DNA of 54,703 nucleotides, taken from NCBI GenBank assembly GCA_018660465.1, contig JABJKH010000020.1, positions 1-54,703 of the forward strand, given 5' to 3'. Under the pieces are notes generated by a model, which worked only from the letters and a program-made list of their open reading frames with translations, did no database searches and was not told the DNA's origin. The position numbers were made by a program, and so were the translations under genes. The DNA comes from Rhodospirillaceae bacterium. GTDB lineage: Bacteria; Pseudomonadota; Alphaproteobacteria; Rhodospirillales; JABJKH01. Of this stretch, positions 7,975 through 16,612 are shown in pieces; the first letter of the stretch is position 1; every line of letters starts with the position of its first letter.

Positions 7975-9576
7975 ATGACACAGGTAACCGTTCTCAACCC
8001 TAAAGTAATCGAAGAGGTTAATGCCGTAACACCCGCAGTCCGACTGAAGGGCCTCAAAGGTGTGAAGGTTGGATTTGTCGACAACAGTAAGATGAACGCA
8101 GACATGTTCATTCGCCGCATTGGCGAGAAACTAACGGATCAATACGGCATTGAGATTGGAGCCGTGGTCCGTAAGCTGGCCCCAAAGGACACGTTGCCCA
8201 GTGATGAAATCGATATGCTTTCCGGGTGTGAGGCCGTTATTCAATGCTTCGGTGATTGCGGCACATCAACTTCCATGACCGTTGCCGACGCGGTGACACT
8301 CGAAGGCAAAGGCAAGCCCACTGCCTCCATATTCAGCACGGCGTTTTCCGGTGCTGCCCGACAGCAAGCCATGGGACGGGGGCTTTCTACATTACCCTTG
8401 GTCGAAATCCCACACCCCATGCACAGCGCTTCTAAAGATCAGGTGATAGAACGGGCTGATGCTGTGGTCGATGCAATTGCCCAGACTTTAACCTCAGATA
8501 ATTTTGTAAGTGCAGAAGTCGCGCGGCCAATTTCAGATGAGAAAATCTCAATCGAAGAAGCACAAGCTGACGATCAGGAATTCTTCTTTGAACAAGGCTG
8601 GACCGATGGATTGCCAGTCGTGTCGCCAACCCTTGAGAAAGTCACGGCAGCATTGAGCACGGTTAATCGAGACCCCAAAGAAATCGTCGGCATTGTTCCG
8701 CCCCGTCATCGTCCGGCGACCGTGGAAAAGATTGCTATCAATGCAGTAATGGCGGGTTGTAAACCAGAATACTTCCCAGCCGTTCTCGCAGCGACGGAAG
8801 GCATGATCGAAGACGACGCCAAATTATACGGCGCACAAACGGCGACCAACATGAGTACGCCTCTGTTGATTTTAAACGGGCCTATCAGCCATGCACTTGG
8901 TGCCAATTCAGGGCGTAATGTATTTGGCTCAGGCAATCGACCGAACGCGACTATCGGCCGCGCCGTGCGGCTGGTGTGCCGTAACATTGGCGGCGAAATT
9001 CCGGACGAGACCGATGTCGCAACCCATGGTCAACCAGGCAAGTACACCTATTGCTTTGCTGAAAACGAGGACGAAAGTCCTTGGTCTCCGTTCCACACTG
9101 ATTATGGATTTAAAGCGAATGAGAGTGCGGTCAGTGTTGTCGGCGGTGCGTCGTCGCCTCACAATGTGTTCACCTACGGCTGTGAACATGGTGAGGAAGT
9201 ATTGGAACATTTCATTGGTGCTGTTACGGCTCTCGGCAATAACAACATCATTTTTGCCTCTGGTCCGTTGCTGGTCTTTAGCCCCGAGCACGCCTTCATG
9301 CTCGACCGGGATGGCTTCAGCAAAGACGACATCCGCAATTATATTTTCGAAAAAGGACGCATCCCGCTAACCAGATTTGTCGAGAAAACCGTCAAAGGAC
9401 TGCATCACCGTCGTTCCAATTGGTTTGAAACCGTCGGAGACCCAGACCATATCGGAGTCGCCGACCAAGCCGAAGATATCATGATCGCCGTCGCGGGCGG
9501 TGCCGGAATCCATTCACTCTTCATTCCCACATCGTTCAGTCTTCGGCCCGTGGTTAAGGCTATTCCGACCGCGTAA
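7975..9576 (+). CDS. UGSC-family protein (thioredoxin-fold-like, two-part)
   Basis: A 533-residue protein. The N-terminal 170 residues or so resemble the UGSC family, named for a Sec-Gly-Ser-Cys motif. The corresponding motif here is C95-G-T-S98 (in CFGDCGTSTSMTVADAV), so the first position is Cys and the second redox residue is Ser. From about residue 190 a second domain begins with QGWTDGLPVVSPT and contains VEKIAINAVMAGCKPEYFP and an SRNVFG-like glycine-rich stretch (GANSGRNVFGSGNRPN). Both parts are commonly seen together in uncharacterised proteins of catabolic clusters; the reaction is unknown to me. The start at 7975 follows AAAGGACA. It is the last gene of the operon, and a 12-bp stem hairpin follows at 9598. 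Confidence 0.78.
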   Translation: MTQVTVLNPKVIEEVNAVTPAVRLKGLKGVKVGFVDNSKMNADMFIRRIGEKLTDQYGIEIGAVVRKLAPKDTLPSDEIDMLSGCEAVIQCFGDCGTSTSMTVADAVTLEGKGKPTASIFSTAFSGAARQQAMGRGLSTLPLVEIPHPMHSASKDQVIERADAVVDAIAQTLTSDNFVSAEVARPISDEKISIEEAQADDQEFFFEQGWTDGLPVVSPTLEKVTAALSTVNRDPKEIVGIVPPRHRPATVEKIAINAVMAGCKPEYFPAVLAATEGMIEDDAKLYGAQTATNMSTPLLILNGPISHALGANSGRNVFGSGNRPNATIGRAVRLVCRNIGGEIPDETDVATHGQPGKYTYCFAENEDESPWSPFHTDYGFKANESAVSVVGGASSPHNVFTYGCEHGEEVLEHFIGAVTALGNNNIIFASGPLLVFSPEHAFMLDRDGFSKDDIRNYIFEKGRIPLTRFVEKTVKGLHHRRSNWFETVGDPDHIGVADQAEDIMIAVAGGAGIHSLFIPTSFSLRPVVKAIPTA

Positions 9577-9597
9577 ACTTTACTCCTGATTTGCATT

Positions 9598-9630
9598 CAG
9601 TAGGACTATGAAATTTTTATAGTCCTACTG
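9598..9630. terminator. Hairpin after the catabolic operon
   Basis: CAGTAGGACTAT (9598-9609) and ATAGTCCTACTG (9619-9630) are exact reverse complements with a 9-base AT-rich loop. It lies 22 bases after the UGSC stop codon. There is no T-run behind it on the plus strand, so it may act with Rho or as an RNA 3' stabiliser instead of as a classical intrinsic terminator. Confidence 0.6.
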
Positions 9631-9809
9631 GAGCAGTTAAGCAGACCCATGGCACAATTGGGGATGAATAACGACAATAGTCGCGGAAAGCCCAGGATCA
9701 TAGCATCGGCATAACACACCAGAATCATCTATCTTCTTCTATCCCCATGTTTCCCCTTTTATCCGTTCTGGCCATCTTTCCAATCTTAACGTCAATCTCA
9801 AATATGAAA

Positions 9810-10265
9810 TCATTGCCAGTTCGCGACGATAATCGTGTCGAGGTTGTCGTGTAATGTTTGGGATAAATTCGTTTCCCCCAACGCTGGCGGAGAGAAAGCA
9901 GCCATGGCAGACACCAAATTCTCGATGTTGGCTGCATTTAGGCTCGATCCATTGTCCACTTCAAACGTGGCGAACTGGTTTGCACCATCATCCAAATACC
10001 ACTCATCGATAATCATTTGATCATCAGTGCCAATGATACTTACCGAAAAGTCATCTCCCAATTGGCTGAACCAAAGTTGATCCGTACCGACGCCACTCCC
10101 AAAGACGACTTTGTCGTTTGATGCGCTTTCGCCAGTATTATCGATCAAATCCTGTCCATCGCCGCGACCAAATTCATAGACATCATCACCGGCGCCATCG
10201 CTTAGTTGGTCGTTGCCTGAAAGAATGGGGTCAAGTCTTGAATTGTGGATTTTTGTTTTCGGCAT
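9810..10265 (-). CDS. Mini RTX protein: single Ca-binding nonapeptide plus type I secretion C-terminus
   Basis: A 151-residue acidic protein. SDGAGDDVYEF near residue 21 is one RTX calcium-binding nonapeptide. It is followed by the haemolysin-type calcium-binding-related module (FGRGDGQDLIDN, then VVFGSGVGTDQLWF, then IIGTDDQMIIDEWY). The C-terminus (VSAMAAFSPP, ending VANWQ) looks like the uncleaved secretion signal of type I substrates. Such ends normally close proteins of many hundreds to thousands of residues. Here only the last 150 remain, yet the gene has its own AGGAGG 12 bases before the ATG. It is divergent from the ABC exporter/HlyD pair at 10651-14627, its probable secretion machine. 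It could be a genuine small exported protein or the 3' scar of a large adhesin. Confidence 0.82.
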   Translation of the reverse strand: MPKTKIHNSRLDPILSGNDQLSDGAGDDVYEFGRGDGQDLIDNTGESASNDKVVFGSGVGTDQLWFSQLGDDFSVSIIGTDDQMIIDEWYLDDGANQFATFEVDNGSSLNAANIENLVSAMAAFSPPALGETNLSQTLHDNLDTIIVANWQ

Positions 10266-10650
10266 TTAAGTCTTTCGCCTCCTGGTGTTTTATAATTCAA
10301 AATCTGACCCTACCTCTGCATTTACTCCCAAATGGCTTATAAATTTAAAATATTATATTGTCGTTTCACACGATACGTTAGGGTTTATAACACCTTGAGG
10401 CCAACCAGGGACGGGGTCAGGAGTAGGGCGGCTTTTCCGGAGAGCGAATAACGAGGGGCAGGCGCAACCCCCTGGCGGTTGTCCCCAGCAGTAATAATAT
10501 TAATTTACGGCGCTATCGCTAATTTGGCGCTAATTTGGTAAAAAGGACCAAGCGGCTGCGGCCTCACCATTAGACTAATTTAAATGATTTTGGCGTTATG
10601 GTCTGAATCGCGACCGCAAGTTCAGATTTTTACATAAAGGTGTGTGCGCC
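10266..10650. other. Intergenic control region between mini RTX gene and type I exporter
   Basis: About 380 bases with no convincing gene. The half next to the RTX gene is AT-rich and probably holds its promoter. A G/C-rich stretch at about 10441-10490 can form only a bulged stem. An exact 11-base tandem repeat lies at 10517-10538. AAAGG at 10636-10640 is the only plausible ribosome-binding site for the exporter. Confidence 0.5.
10517..10538. repeat. Two adjacent 11-bp direct repeats
   Basis: CGCTAATTTGG occurs twice with no gap (10517-10527 and 10528-10538), about 110 bases before the exporter start. One DNA turn per repeat would suit a regulator binding two sites on the same face. No known regulator was recognised. 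Confidence 0.6.
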
Positions 10651-13230
10651 TTGGATCAGTCCAAAACAGAAAGCCAGAATAAGTCGTTAGGGGAGCGGGC
10701 AGAAACAGGACCTGATTCCGACCCTGCTGGAGTTCCCGACACCGGACCTATGGACACAGGTTTGGCCTGCCTGGTCCTGCTCGCCCATTTCTTGGAAAAA
10801 CCCTCCAGCCCCGAACAAATCGCGCATCAGTTTGGCACCAGCGGAAAGTTGTTCGATGAGACGACGATTTTGTTGGCGGGCAAGGACCTGGATTTAAAGT
10901 GCCAGGCGATTTCGGCGAAGTGGGATCGGTTGGGCAAGACACCGCTGCCAGCCATCGCCAGCCGCGCGGATGGGACCTTTTTCGTGCTGGCCAAGGTGGC
11001 GCAACGGGAGGATGAGGAAGAAAAGGTTCTGATCCAGGACCCGGCTGTTGGACGGCCAGAGACCCTCACCCGCGCACAATTCGAGGAGATTTGGGACGGG
11101 CGTTTGATTCTCTTCACCAACCGCAAGAAGCTGACCGGCGAAGGCCGGGCCTTCGATGTGTCGTGGTTTATTCCGGCAGTCATAAAATACCGCCATTTGT
11201 TTGGTGAGGTGTTGCTGGCGTCGCTGTTTATTCAAGTATTTGCGCTGATCACACCGCTGTTCTTTCAGGTCATCATCGACAAGGTGTTGATCCACCGGGG
11301 GCTGACCAGCCTGGATGTCTTGGTATTCGCGTTGATTGTGGTCTCGGTGTTTGAGGTCTTATTGGGTGGGCTTCGAACTTACGTCTTCTCGCACACCACC
11401 AATCGGATCGATGTGCAGTTGGGCGCGAGTTTGTTCAAGCATTTGATGCGCCTGCCAATTAGTTTTTTTGGTGTTCGGCGCGTCGGCGAGACTGTCGCCC
11501 GGGTACGCGAGTTGGAGAACATCCGGAACTTTCTGACCGGGTCGGCGTTGACACTGGTGGTGGACTTGGCGTTCACGGTGATTTTTTTTGCGGTCATGTA
11601 CATGTTCGCGCCGACGTTGACGTGGATCGTGCTAGGCTCGATCCCATTTTATATTACGGTGTCTTTATTGATCACCCCGGTCCTGAGGCGAAGAGTCGAA
11701 GAGAAGTTTCAACGCGGGGCGGAGAACCAAGCGTTCCTGGTTGAATCTATTACGGGTGTTGAGACCCTCAAATCTCTCGCCGTCGAACCGCAGATGCAGC
11801 GCCGATGGGAAGAACAATTGGCGGGCTACGTCAACATCTCGTTTAAAACGGCGAACCTTGGCAACATCGCTTCACAAGGCGTGCAGCTGATCCAAAAAGT
11901 CACCATGGCGCTGACGCTGTGGTTCGGTGCACGGTTGGTGATTGATGGAGACCTAACCGTCGGGCAACTCGTTGCGTTCAACATGCTGTCCGGTCGGGTC
12001 AGCCAGCCGATCCTGCGGCTTGCTCAATTGTGGCAGGACTTCCAGCAGATGCGAATTTCGGTGGCGCGCTTGGGCGATATTCTCAATGAGAAGACCGAAG
12101 ACGCCGCGACCGCCAACCGCGCGACACTGCCGACAATCAGGGGAGATGTCGAGGTTGATAATGTGATTTTCCGCTATCGTCCCGACGGGCCTGAGATTCT
12201 GAAACGGGTGAGTTTAAAGGTACCTGCTGGACAGGTGATCGGCATCGTCGGGCCTTCAGGGTCAGGTAAAAGCACGCTGACAAAATTAGTTCAGCGGCTC
12301 TATTTGCCGGAAAGCGGGCGGGTGTTGGTCGATGGCGTTGATCTCGCTTTGGTTGACCCGTCCTGGCTGCGCCGGCAAGTCGGCGTGGTGCTGCAAGAAA
12401 ACTATCTATTCAATCGCACGGTGCGGGACAACATAGCCCTGGCCGATCCGGCGATGTCGATGGAACGGGTGATTGACGCCGCGAAGATGGCCGGGGCGCA
12501 TGACTTTATTCTGGAATTGCAGGAAGGCTATGATACGATTATTGAAGAACGCGGTGGCAGCCTATCGGGCGGTCAACGCCAACGCATTGCCATTGCCCGT
12601 GCCCTAGTGACCAACCCGCGCATTCTTATTTTTGATGAAGCAACGTCGGCGTTGGATTATGAGTCTGAACAGATCATTCAGGAAAACATGCGCGGCATCT
12701 CAGAAGGCCGCACCGTGTTCGTTATTGCTCACCGGCTGAGCACGGTGCGTGACAGCGACCGCATCATCACCATCGAGGCGGGTGAAATTGTTGAAGACGG
12801 CAGCCATAATGTTCTCCTTAAAAGCGGCGGCCGCTACGCCCGACTGTGGGCCGCGCAAGCGCGGGGCACGCCGATGGAATCCGTCCTCCAAAAACCAGCG
12901 CCAACGCCACAAATTCCGTCGCAAGTCACAGCGCCCCGACCCGCGCCCCAAAAAGCAGTTGTTGAACGGGGCCCCGACGGCCAATTGATTGTGCGTCGTC
13001 CCGCGCCTCCACAGCCTGCGAATCCGACACCGATGGTAACAAAGGTCGAAGTTCAAAAGGACGTAATCGAAAATGTTCCTGTAACCAAGGCAAGCAGCCC
13101 AAAACCAGCACGTAAGGCCAAATCAAAAACCAAGAAGAGTGCCGCTAAAAGCAAACCTAAATCAGCCTCGGCAACACCTAAGAAACGCCCCACAAAAAAG
13201 CCCTCTAAGAAAAAGGTGGTGCGGTCATGA
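10651..13230 (+). CDS. Type I secretion system permease/ATPase with peptidase-like N-domain and basic tail
   Basis: About 859 residues. Residues 30-150 form a C39-peptidase-like domain in which the catalytic Cys position is Thr (MDTGLACLVLLAHF), so it is a non-cleaving docking domain as in HlyB. The transmembrane domain spans about 170-460. The nucleotide-binding domain has Walker A GPSGSGKSTL, signature LSGGQRQRIAIARAL, Walker B ILIFDEATSAL and the H-loop AHRLST. After the ABC domain about 120 extra residues follow, rich in Pro and Ala and ending in a Lys/Ala/Pro histone-like tail, which is unusual. It would export RTX proteins, probably including the divergent mini RTX product. The TTG at 10651 is spaced 10 bases from AAAGG; the GTG at 10642 is too close to it. 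The end overlaps the HlyD-type gene by 4 bases. Confidence 0.93.
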   Translation: MDQSKTESQNKSLGERAETGPDSDPAGVPDTGPMDTGLACLVLLAHFLEKPSSPEQIAHQFGTSGKLFDETTILLAGKDLDLKCQAISAKWDRLGKTPLPAIASRADGTFFVLAKVAQREDEEEKVLIQDPAVGRPETLTRAQFEEIWDGRLILFTNRKKLTGEGRAFDVSWFIPAVIKYRHLFGEVLLASLFIQVFALITPLFFQVIIDKVLIHRGLTSLDVLVFALIVVSVFEVLLGGLRTYVFSHTTNRIDVQLGASLFKHLMRLPISFFGVRRVGETVARVRELENIRNFLTGSALTLVVDLAFTVIFFAVMYMFAPTLTWIVLGSIPFYITVSLLITPVLRRRVEEKFQRGAENQAFLVESITGVETLKSLAVEPQMQRRWEEQLAGYVNISFKTANLGNIASQGVQLIQKVTMALTLWFGARLVIDGDLTVGQLVAFNMLSGRVSQPILRLAQLWQDFQQMRISVARLGDILNEKTEDAATANRATLPTIRGDVEVDNVIFRYRPDGPEILKRVSLKVPAGQVIGIVGPSGSGKSTLTKLVQRLYLPESGRVLVDGVDLALVDPSWLRRQVGVVLQENYLFNRTVRDNIALADPAMSMERVIDAAKMAGAHDFILELQEGYDTIIEERGGSLSGGQRQRIAIARALVTNPRILIFDEATSALDYESEQIIQENMRGISEGRTVFVIAHRLSTVRDSDRIITIEAGEIVEDGSHNVLLKSGGRYARLWAAQARGTPMESVLQKPAPTPQIPSQVTAPRPAPQKAVVERGPDGQLIVRRPAPPQPANPTPMVTKVEVQKDVIENVPVTKASSPKPARKAKSKTKKSAAKSKPKSASATPKKRPTKKPSKKKVVRS

Positions 13231-14627
13231 GCTTCTCCAAACACTGGGACGTCTTCCGCCAAGCACTCCGCGATGAGAAAGACAGCAAGGCTAAGGACGA
13301 CAAGAGCAGCAGTGTCAAAAATCATGAATTGGCGTTTCTGCCTGCCGTCCTTGAGGTCACAGAAACCCCGGCCTCTCCCCTGGGCCGCGCAACGGTACTG
13401 GCCATCATCTGCTTTTTTATGATCGCGGTGTTCTGGGCGATGGTTGGCGAGATGGATATTATTGCGACTGCACAGGGCAAGATTGTTCCGACGGCCCGAG
13501 TAAAACTCATTCAACCCCTTGAGTCCGGTGTCATCCGCGCTATCCGTGTCACCGACGGCCAGACGGTCAAGAAGGGCGATGTGCTGGTTGAGTTGGACCC
13601 GACGGGTACCGAGGCCGACCGAGTTCGCCTCCTTCAAGAACTCATCACGATGGAAACCGAAGTGGCACGACTTGATGCCTTGCTGCGAAAAAATCCGATC
13701 AAAAGTTTTACGCCGCCCAAGGGGGCGTCCTCTGAACTCATCCGCCAAAGCCGGACATTTTTGGATAGCCAGTTCGAAGAACACCAAGCCACCCTCGCCG
13801 CCCTCGACGGCGGCGTTGTCCAGCGCCGCGCAGAAATTCGTGGCATTCAGGGCGAAATCGCCAGCATCAAGAAAATTCTGCCCAACCTTAAAGAACGGGT
13901 CAACAAGCGACTCGAACTGGTCGAAAAAGGCATTCTCGCGCGCTTGCCATACCTGGAACTTGAACAGGAATACCTTGAATACCAGCAACGCCTGGTGGTT
14001 CAAAAGAGCGAGCTAGAAAAGGCGAGATCCGCACTCAAAACCGACCAGGCAAAGCGCCGCCAAGTCGCTGCCGAATTCCGCCGTGATGTTCTGGGGCAGC
14101 TGTCAGAAACCCGCAAACAGGCCGCCACAGTGCGACAAGAACTCATTAAGGCCAGCGACCGTTCGCGCCTGCAAACCCTAACCACCCCTGTCGATGGCGT
14201 CGTTCAGCAGTTGGCGGTGCACACGGTCGGTGGTGTGGTCACGCCGGCACAAGAACTCATGGTCATCGTCCCGGCCAACAGCGGCCTCGAAATCGAAGCC
14301 ATGATCCTGAACAAGGACAAGGCGTGGGTAACCACAAAACAAGACGCCGAAATAAAAGTCGAAAGCTTCCCCTTCACCAAGTTCGGCACCATCGACGGCA
14401 AGGTCGCCATCGTCTCAGGCGACGCGGTCCAAGACGAAAACCTCGGCCTCGTCTACCCCATCCGCGTCACCATGGCCAAAACCACGATCCTATCGGGCAG
14501 CGAACACGTCACCCTGTCCCCCGGCATGAACGTCACAATCGAAGTCAAAACCGGCAAACGAAGACTTATTGAGTATCTCCTCGCACCCCTGCAGCGATAT
14601 CAGGATGAGAGTATGCGGGAGAGGTAA
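13227..14627 (+). CDS. HlyD family type I secretion periplasmic adaptor
   Basis: A 466-residue membrane-fusion protein, the usual length for HlyD/PrtE. A cytosolic N-terminus of about 50 residues is followed by one membrane helix (VLAIICFFMIAVFWAMV, about 54-72). Then comes the first half of the lipoyl domain (GKIVPTARVKLIQPLESGVI), a long coiled-coil hairpin (about 125-310), the second lipoyl half (TPVDGVVQQLAVHTVGGVV) and a beta-barrel domain. It bridges the ABC exporter with an outer-membrane TolC. No tolC is in the window. The start is coupled to the exporter (ATGA overlap) with AAAGGTGG upstream. Confidence 0.93.
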   Translation: MSFSKHWDVFRQALRDEKDSKAKDDKSSSVKNHELAFLPAVLEVTETPASPLGRATVLAIICFFMIAVFWAMVGEMDIIATAQGKIVPTARVKLIQPLESGVIRAIRVTDGQTVKKGDVLVELDPTGTEADRVRLLQELITMETEVARLDALLRKNPIKSFTPPKGASSELIRQSRTFLDSQFEEHQATLAALDGGVVQRRAEIRGIQGEIASIKKILPNLKERVNKRLELVEKGILARLPYLELEQEYLEYQQRLVVQKSELEKARSALKTDQAKRRQVAAEFRRDVLGQLSETRKQAATVRQELIKASDRSRLQTLTTPVDGVVQQLAVHTVGGVVTPAQELMVIVPANSGLEIEAMILNKDKAWVTTKQDAEIKVESFPFTKFGTIDGKVAIVSGDAVQDENLGLVYPIRVTMAKTTILSGSEHVTLSPGMNVTIEVKTGKRRLIEYLLAPLQRYQDESMRER

Positions 14628-14794
14628 AGGTTGTTGGCAAAAAGCAGATATCCTCATGAGGGCAAGAGAGGGTGGGTGCTGTTTAATGCAAATTATATTT
14701 AAAAATAATAGTTGCGATAATTAGCTCCATATTGAAGTTGGCGACCATTCAAGAGGCCACTGCTTAGAAAAAAATCTTAACTATCTATAAAAAG

Positions 14795-14811
14795 CATGAA
14801 ATAATATCATG
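14795..14811. promoter_or_regulatory. Possible LysR-type box at the regulator start
   Basis: CATGA (14795-14799) and TCATG (14807-14811) form an inverted repeat with a 7-base AT-rich centre, directly before the LysR-type gene's ATG at 14814. It is compatible with an autoregulatory site, but 5-base arms are weak evidence. Confidence 0.3.
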
Positions 14812-14813
14812 TT

Positions 14814-15713
14814 ATGGATTTGCGCCGACTGGAACATTTTTTGACCGTGCTTAAAACCGGGAGTTTCGGTAGTGCCGCACGTGAATTGGGCATTACGCAA
14901 TCGGGATTAACCAAGAGCATCCAAACTCTTGAAGATACTGTGGGAGTGCCCCTGTTCCTTCGCCATTCAAGAGGTGTTGAACCGACTAAGTATGGTGAAA
15001 CCCTCGCCCAACACGCGACATTGATGCACGCCCAAGCCAATAAGGCACTTAATGAAATTGATGCGGTAAAGAATGGAAATGCCGGATCACTGAGTATTGG
15101 CGTCACGCCGTCTTGGCTGATGGAGGAAGTGCTTCCCAAGGTGGTTTCTGAATTAACCAAAGCGCGGCCGGGCCTAAAACTGATAGTGATGCATCACGTC
15201 AGTTCAAAAGTATATTTAGAAATGTTACTGGCTGGCGGCCTGGATATGTTTATCGGGACCGAACAAGATTTAAGTGAGACGGATGATATAGAATTTATTT
15301 CTTTGATGAACGATGTACATGGCGTGATCGTCCGAAAAGGTCATCCATTGCTACAAAAAGAACATCATGTCATCGCAGATTTTGATCCCTACGGGTGGGT
15401 TCACCGCGAAGCGGGAACTCATTACGGGCGACGGTTGGAAGCACTTTATTTTGAAGCTGGGCGACCGCTACCGACACCGGCCATTCAATCAAATTCAATA
15501 CCGTTTACGCTCGCGACCGTCGCCGCTACCGATTATTTAAGTGCGTCGCGCAAGGCGGATATAGATGCATCCCATCAACCAATAGAAATGCTCGACCGAC
15601 CCTTTCAATGGGTACGAAGCATCGGTCTTATGCGCCGTAAGAACGAACCCCTTTCTGCAGCAGGGCAAATTCTGATCGATGACCTGCAACAAATATTTAA
15701 AGATCAAAGCTAG
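14814..15713 (+). CDS. LysR family transcriptional regulator
   Basis: A 299-residue protein of standard LysR length. The N-terminal helix-turn-helix reads MDLRRLEHFLTVLKTGSFG, then ELGITQSGLTKSIQTLE. The remaining 210 residues form the co-inducer-binding domain (SIGVTPSWLMEEVLPKVVSEL). The gene is convergent with the TTT/FAH/ComA-like operon (21009 to 15710), with stop codons overlapping by 4 bases, so it is the likeliest local regulator of that operon. Its site in the divergent region at 21010-21268 is not proven. The upstream 186 bases hold only the weak inverted repeat noted above. Confidence 0.92.
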   Translation: MDLRRLEHFLTVLKTGSFGSAARELGITQSGLTKSIQTLEDTVGVPLFLRHSRGVEPTKYGETLAQHATLMHAQANKALNEIDAVKNGNAGSLSIGVTPSWLMEEVLPKVVSELTKARPGLKLIVMHHVSSKVYLEMLLAGGLDMFIGTEQDLSETDDIEFISLMNDVHGVIVRKGHPLLQKEHHVIADFDPYGWVHREAGTHYGRRLEALYFEAGRPLPTPAIQSNSIPFTLATVAATDYLSASRKADIDASHQPIEMLDRPFQWVRSIGLMRRKNEPLSAAGQILIDDLQQIFKDQS

Positions 15714-16522
15714 CTTTGCAGATCATGCAGGAACGTATAGCCAATCTGGCGATGCAGTCCCCGGCGCATCGATTCAATCGGGATCATTTTATCCCATTCC
15801 ATATTTTCGAGATTGATGTCCGGGCCTAGTTCTTTAAGCAGAAAAACCGCAAGATCAGGCCAGCCGTTAGGGCCGACTTCAAACAGAATGTCGTCAATCC
15901 CGACACCGGCAACAATTTTTTCAATTTCGCCCGGGTCATCTTTCAAGAACAACAACAGATCCGCATTTTCGACAGTAACCTTTGTCGACCCGGCATCGAG
16001 ATCACTTTTTACACAATCTATAATGTCTTGAGCCGAGGTCGGACCGTCGCCAAATTTTTTGCCGGTTTCAGAAAATACCTCCAGCCCGAGATCGCGCGCT
16101 TGTTTAATAAGGGCCGCCCGTTCAGTCAGGGGAAATGTCGGCAGTGTGTCATCACTGATCTCCACCCCGTCGAAGCCTATTTCTGGTAAGCGATTGAAAA
16201 ATGCCTCCACCGTGCCTTGAAGATAAGCAATCTCAAACGGAATGCCGCCTGGAAAGCATGACAGCCCGCGGGCTTTATATTGGGCGTTTTTCTGGCGCGT
16301 GAAATCAACCGACAGGCGCTCCAAATGACCCATGTGGTCAACAGATTTTACGTGATCAACGATGTCCTCGACCACGTCCATAATATCTTCCTGCATGCCC
16401 AGCGGCAGTCCCCGGTCGCTCATAACGGTCCAGCGTATTTTTCGGGGCTTGGGCGGGGGTGCCGGGATATCTATTGCAGGTTGCCCCCGTTCGCCATTCT
16501 CACCACGTGCCGCCTTAACCAT
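15710..16522 (-). CDS. ComA-like phosphosulfolactate synthase family protein
   Basis: A 270-residue TIM-barrel protein. YLQGTVEAFFNRLPEIGFDG followed by VEISDDTLPTFPLTERAALI, and VFSETGKKFGDGP, match the ComA family. ComA adds sulfite to phosphoenolpyruvate, the first step of coenzyme M synthesis in methanogens. A Pro-rich N-terminal extension of about 40 residues (IDIPAPPPKPRKIRW) is unusual. Bacterial relatives are mostly of unknown role. Here the gene is the last of an operon with a TTT transporter and a FAH-family protein, which suggests catabolism of an organic acid rather than coenzyme M synthesis. GGAGAAG precedes the ATG. The stop codon overlaps that of the convergent LysR gene. Confidence 0.8.
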   Translation of the reverse strand: MVKAARGENGERGQPAIDIPAPPPKPRKIRWTVMSDRGLPLGMQEDIMDVVEDIVDHVKSVDHMGHLERLSVDFTRQKNAQYKARGLSCFPGGIPFEIAYLQGTVEAFFNRLPEIGFDGVEISDDTLPTFPLTERAALIKQARDLGLEVFSETGKKFGDGPTSAQDIIDCVKSDLDAGSTKVTVENADLLLFLKDDPGEIEKIVAGVGIDDILFEVGPNGWPDLAVFLLKELGPDINLENMEWDKMIPIESMRRGLHRQIGYTFLHDLQS

Positions 16523-16612
16523 CGTATCTTCTCCATATTTAGGGTGTTAACTGAAACGACACCGGCCCTGTGTCAAAGCCGATGCCGTCTCAGGGAGGTA
16601 AAGTCGTTTAAA

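Noticed and set aside
10441-10490. G/C-rich stretch that might be a terminator, small RNA or recombination site
   Set aside because: Pairing is limited to GGGG/CCCC plus CAACC/GGTTG with a large bulge. No T-run and no known RNA or attC core was seen.
13053-14003. A 316-codon open frame on the minus strand
   Set aside because: It lies wholly antisense to the HlyD-type gene and the exporter tail, has no family similarity and no ribosome-binding site. It results from the codon pattern of the real genes.
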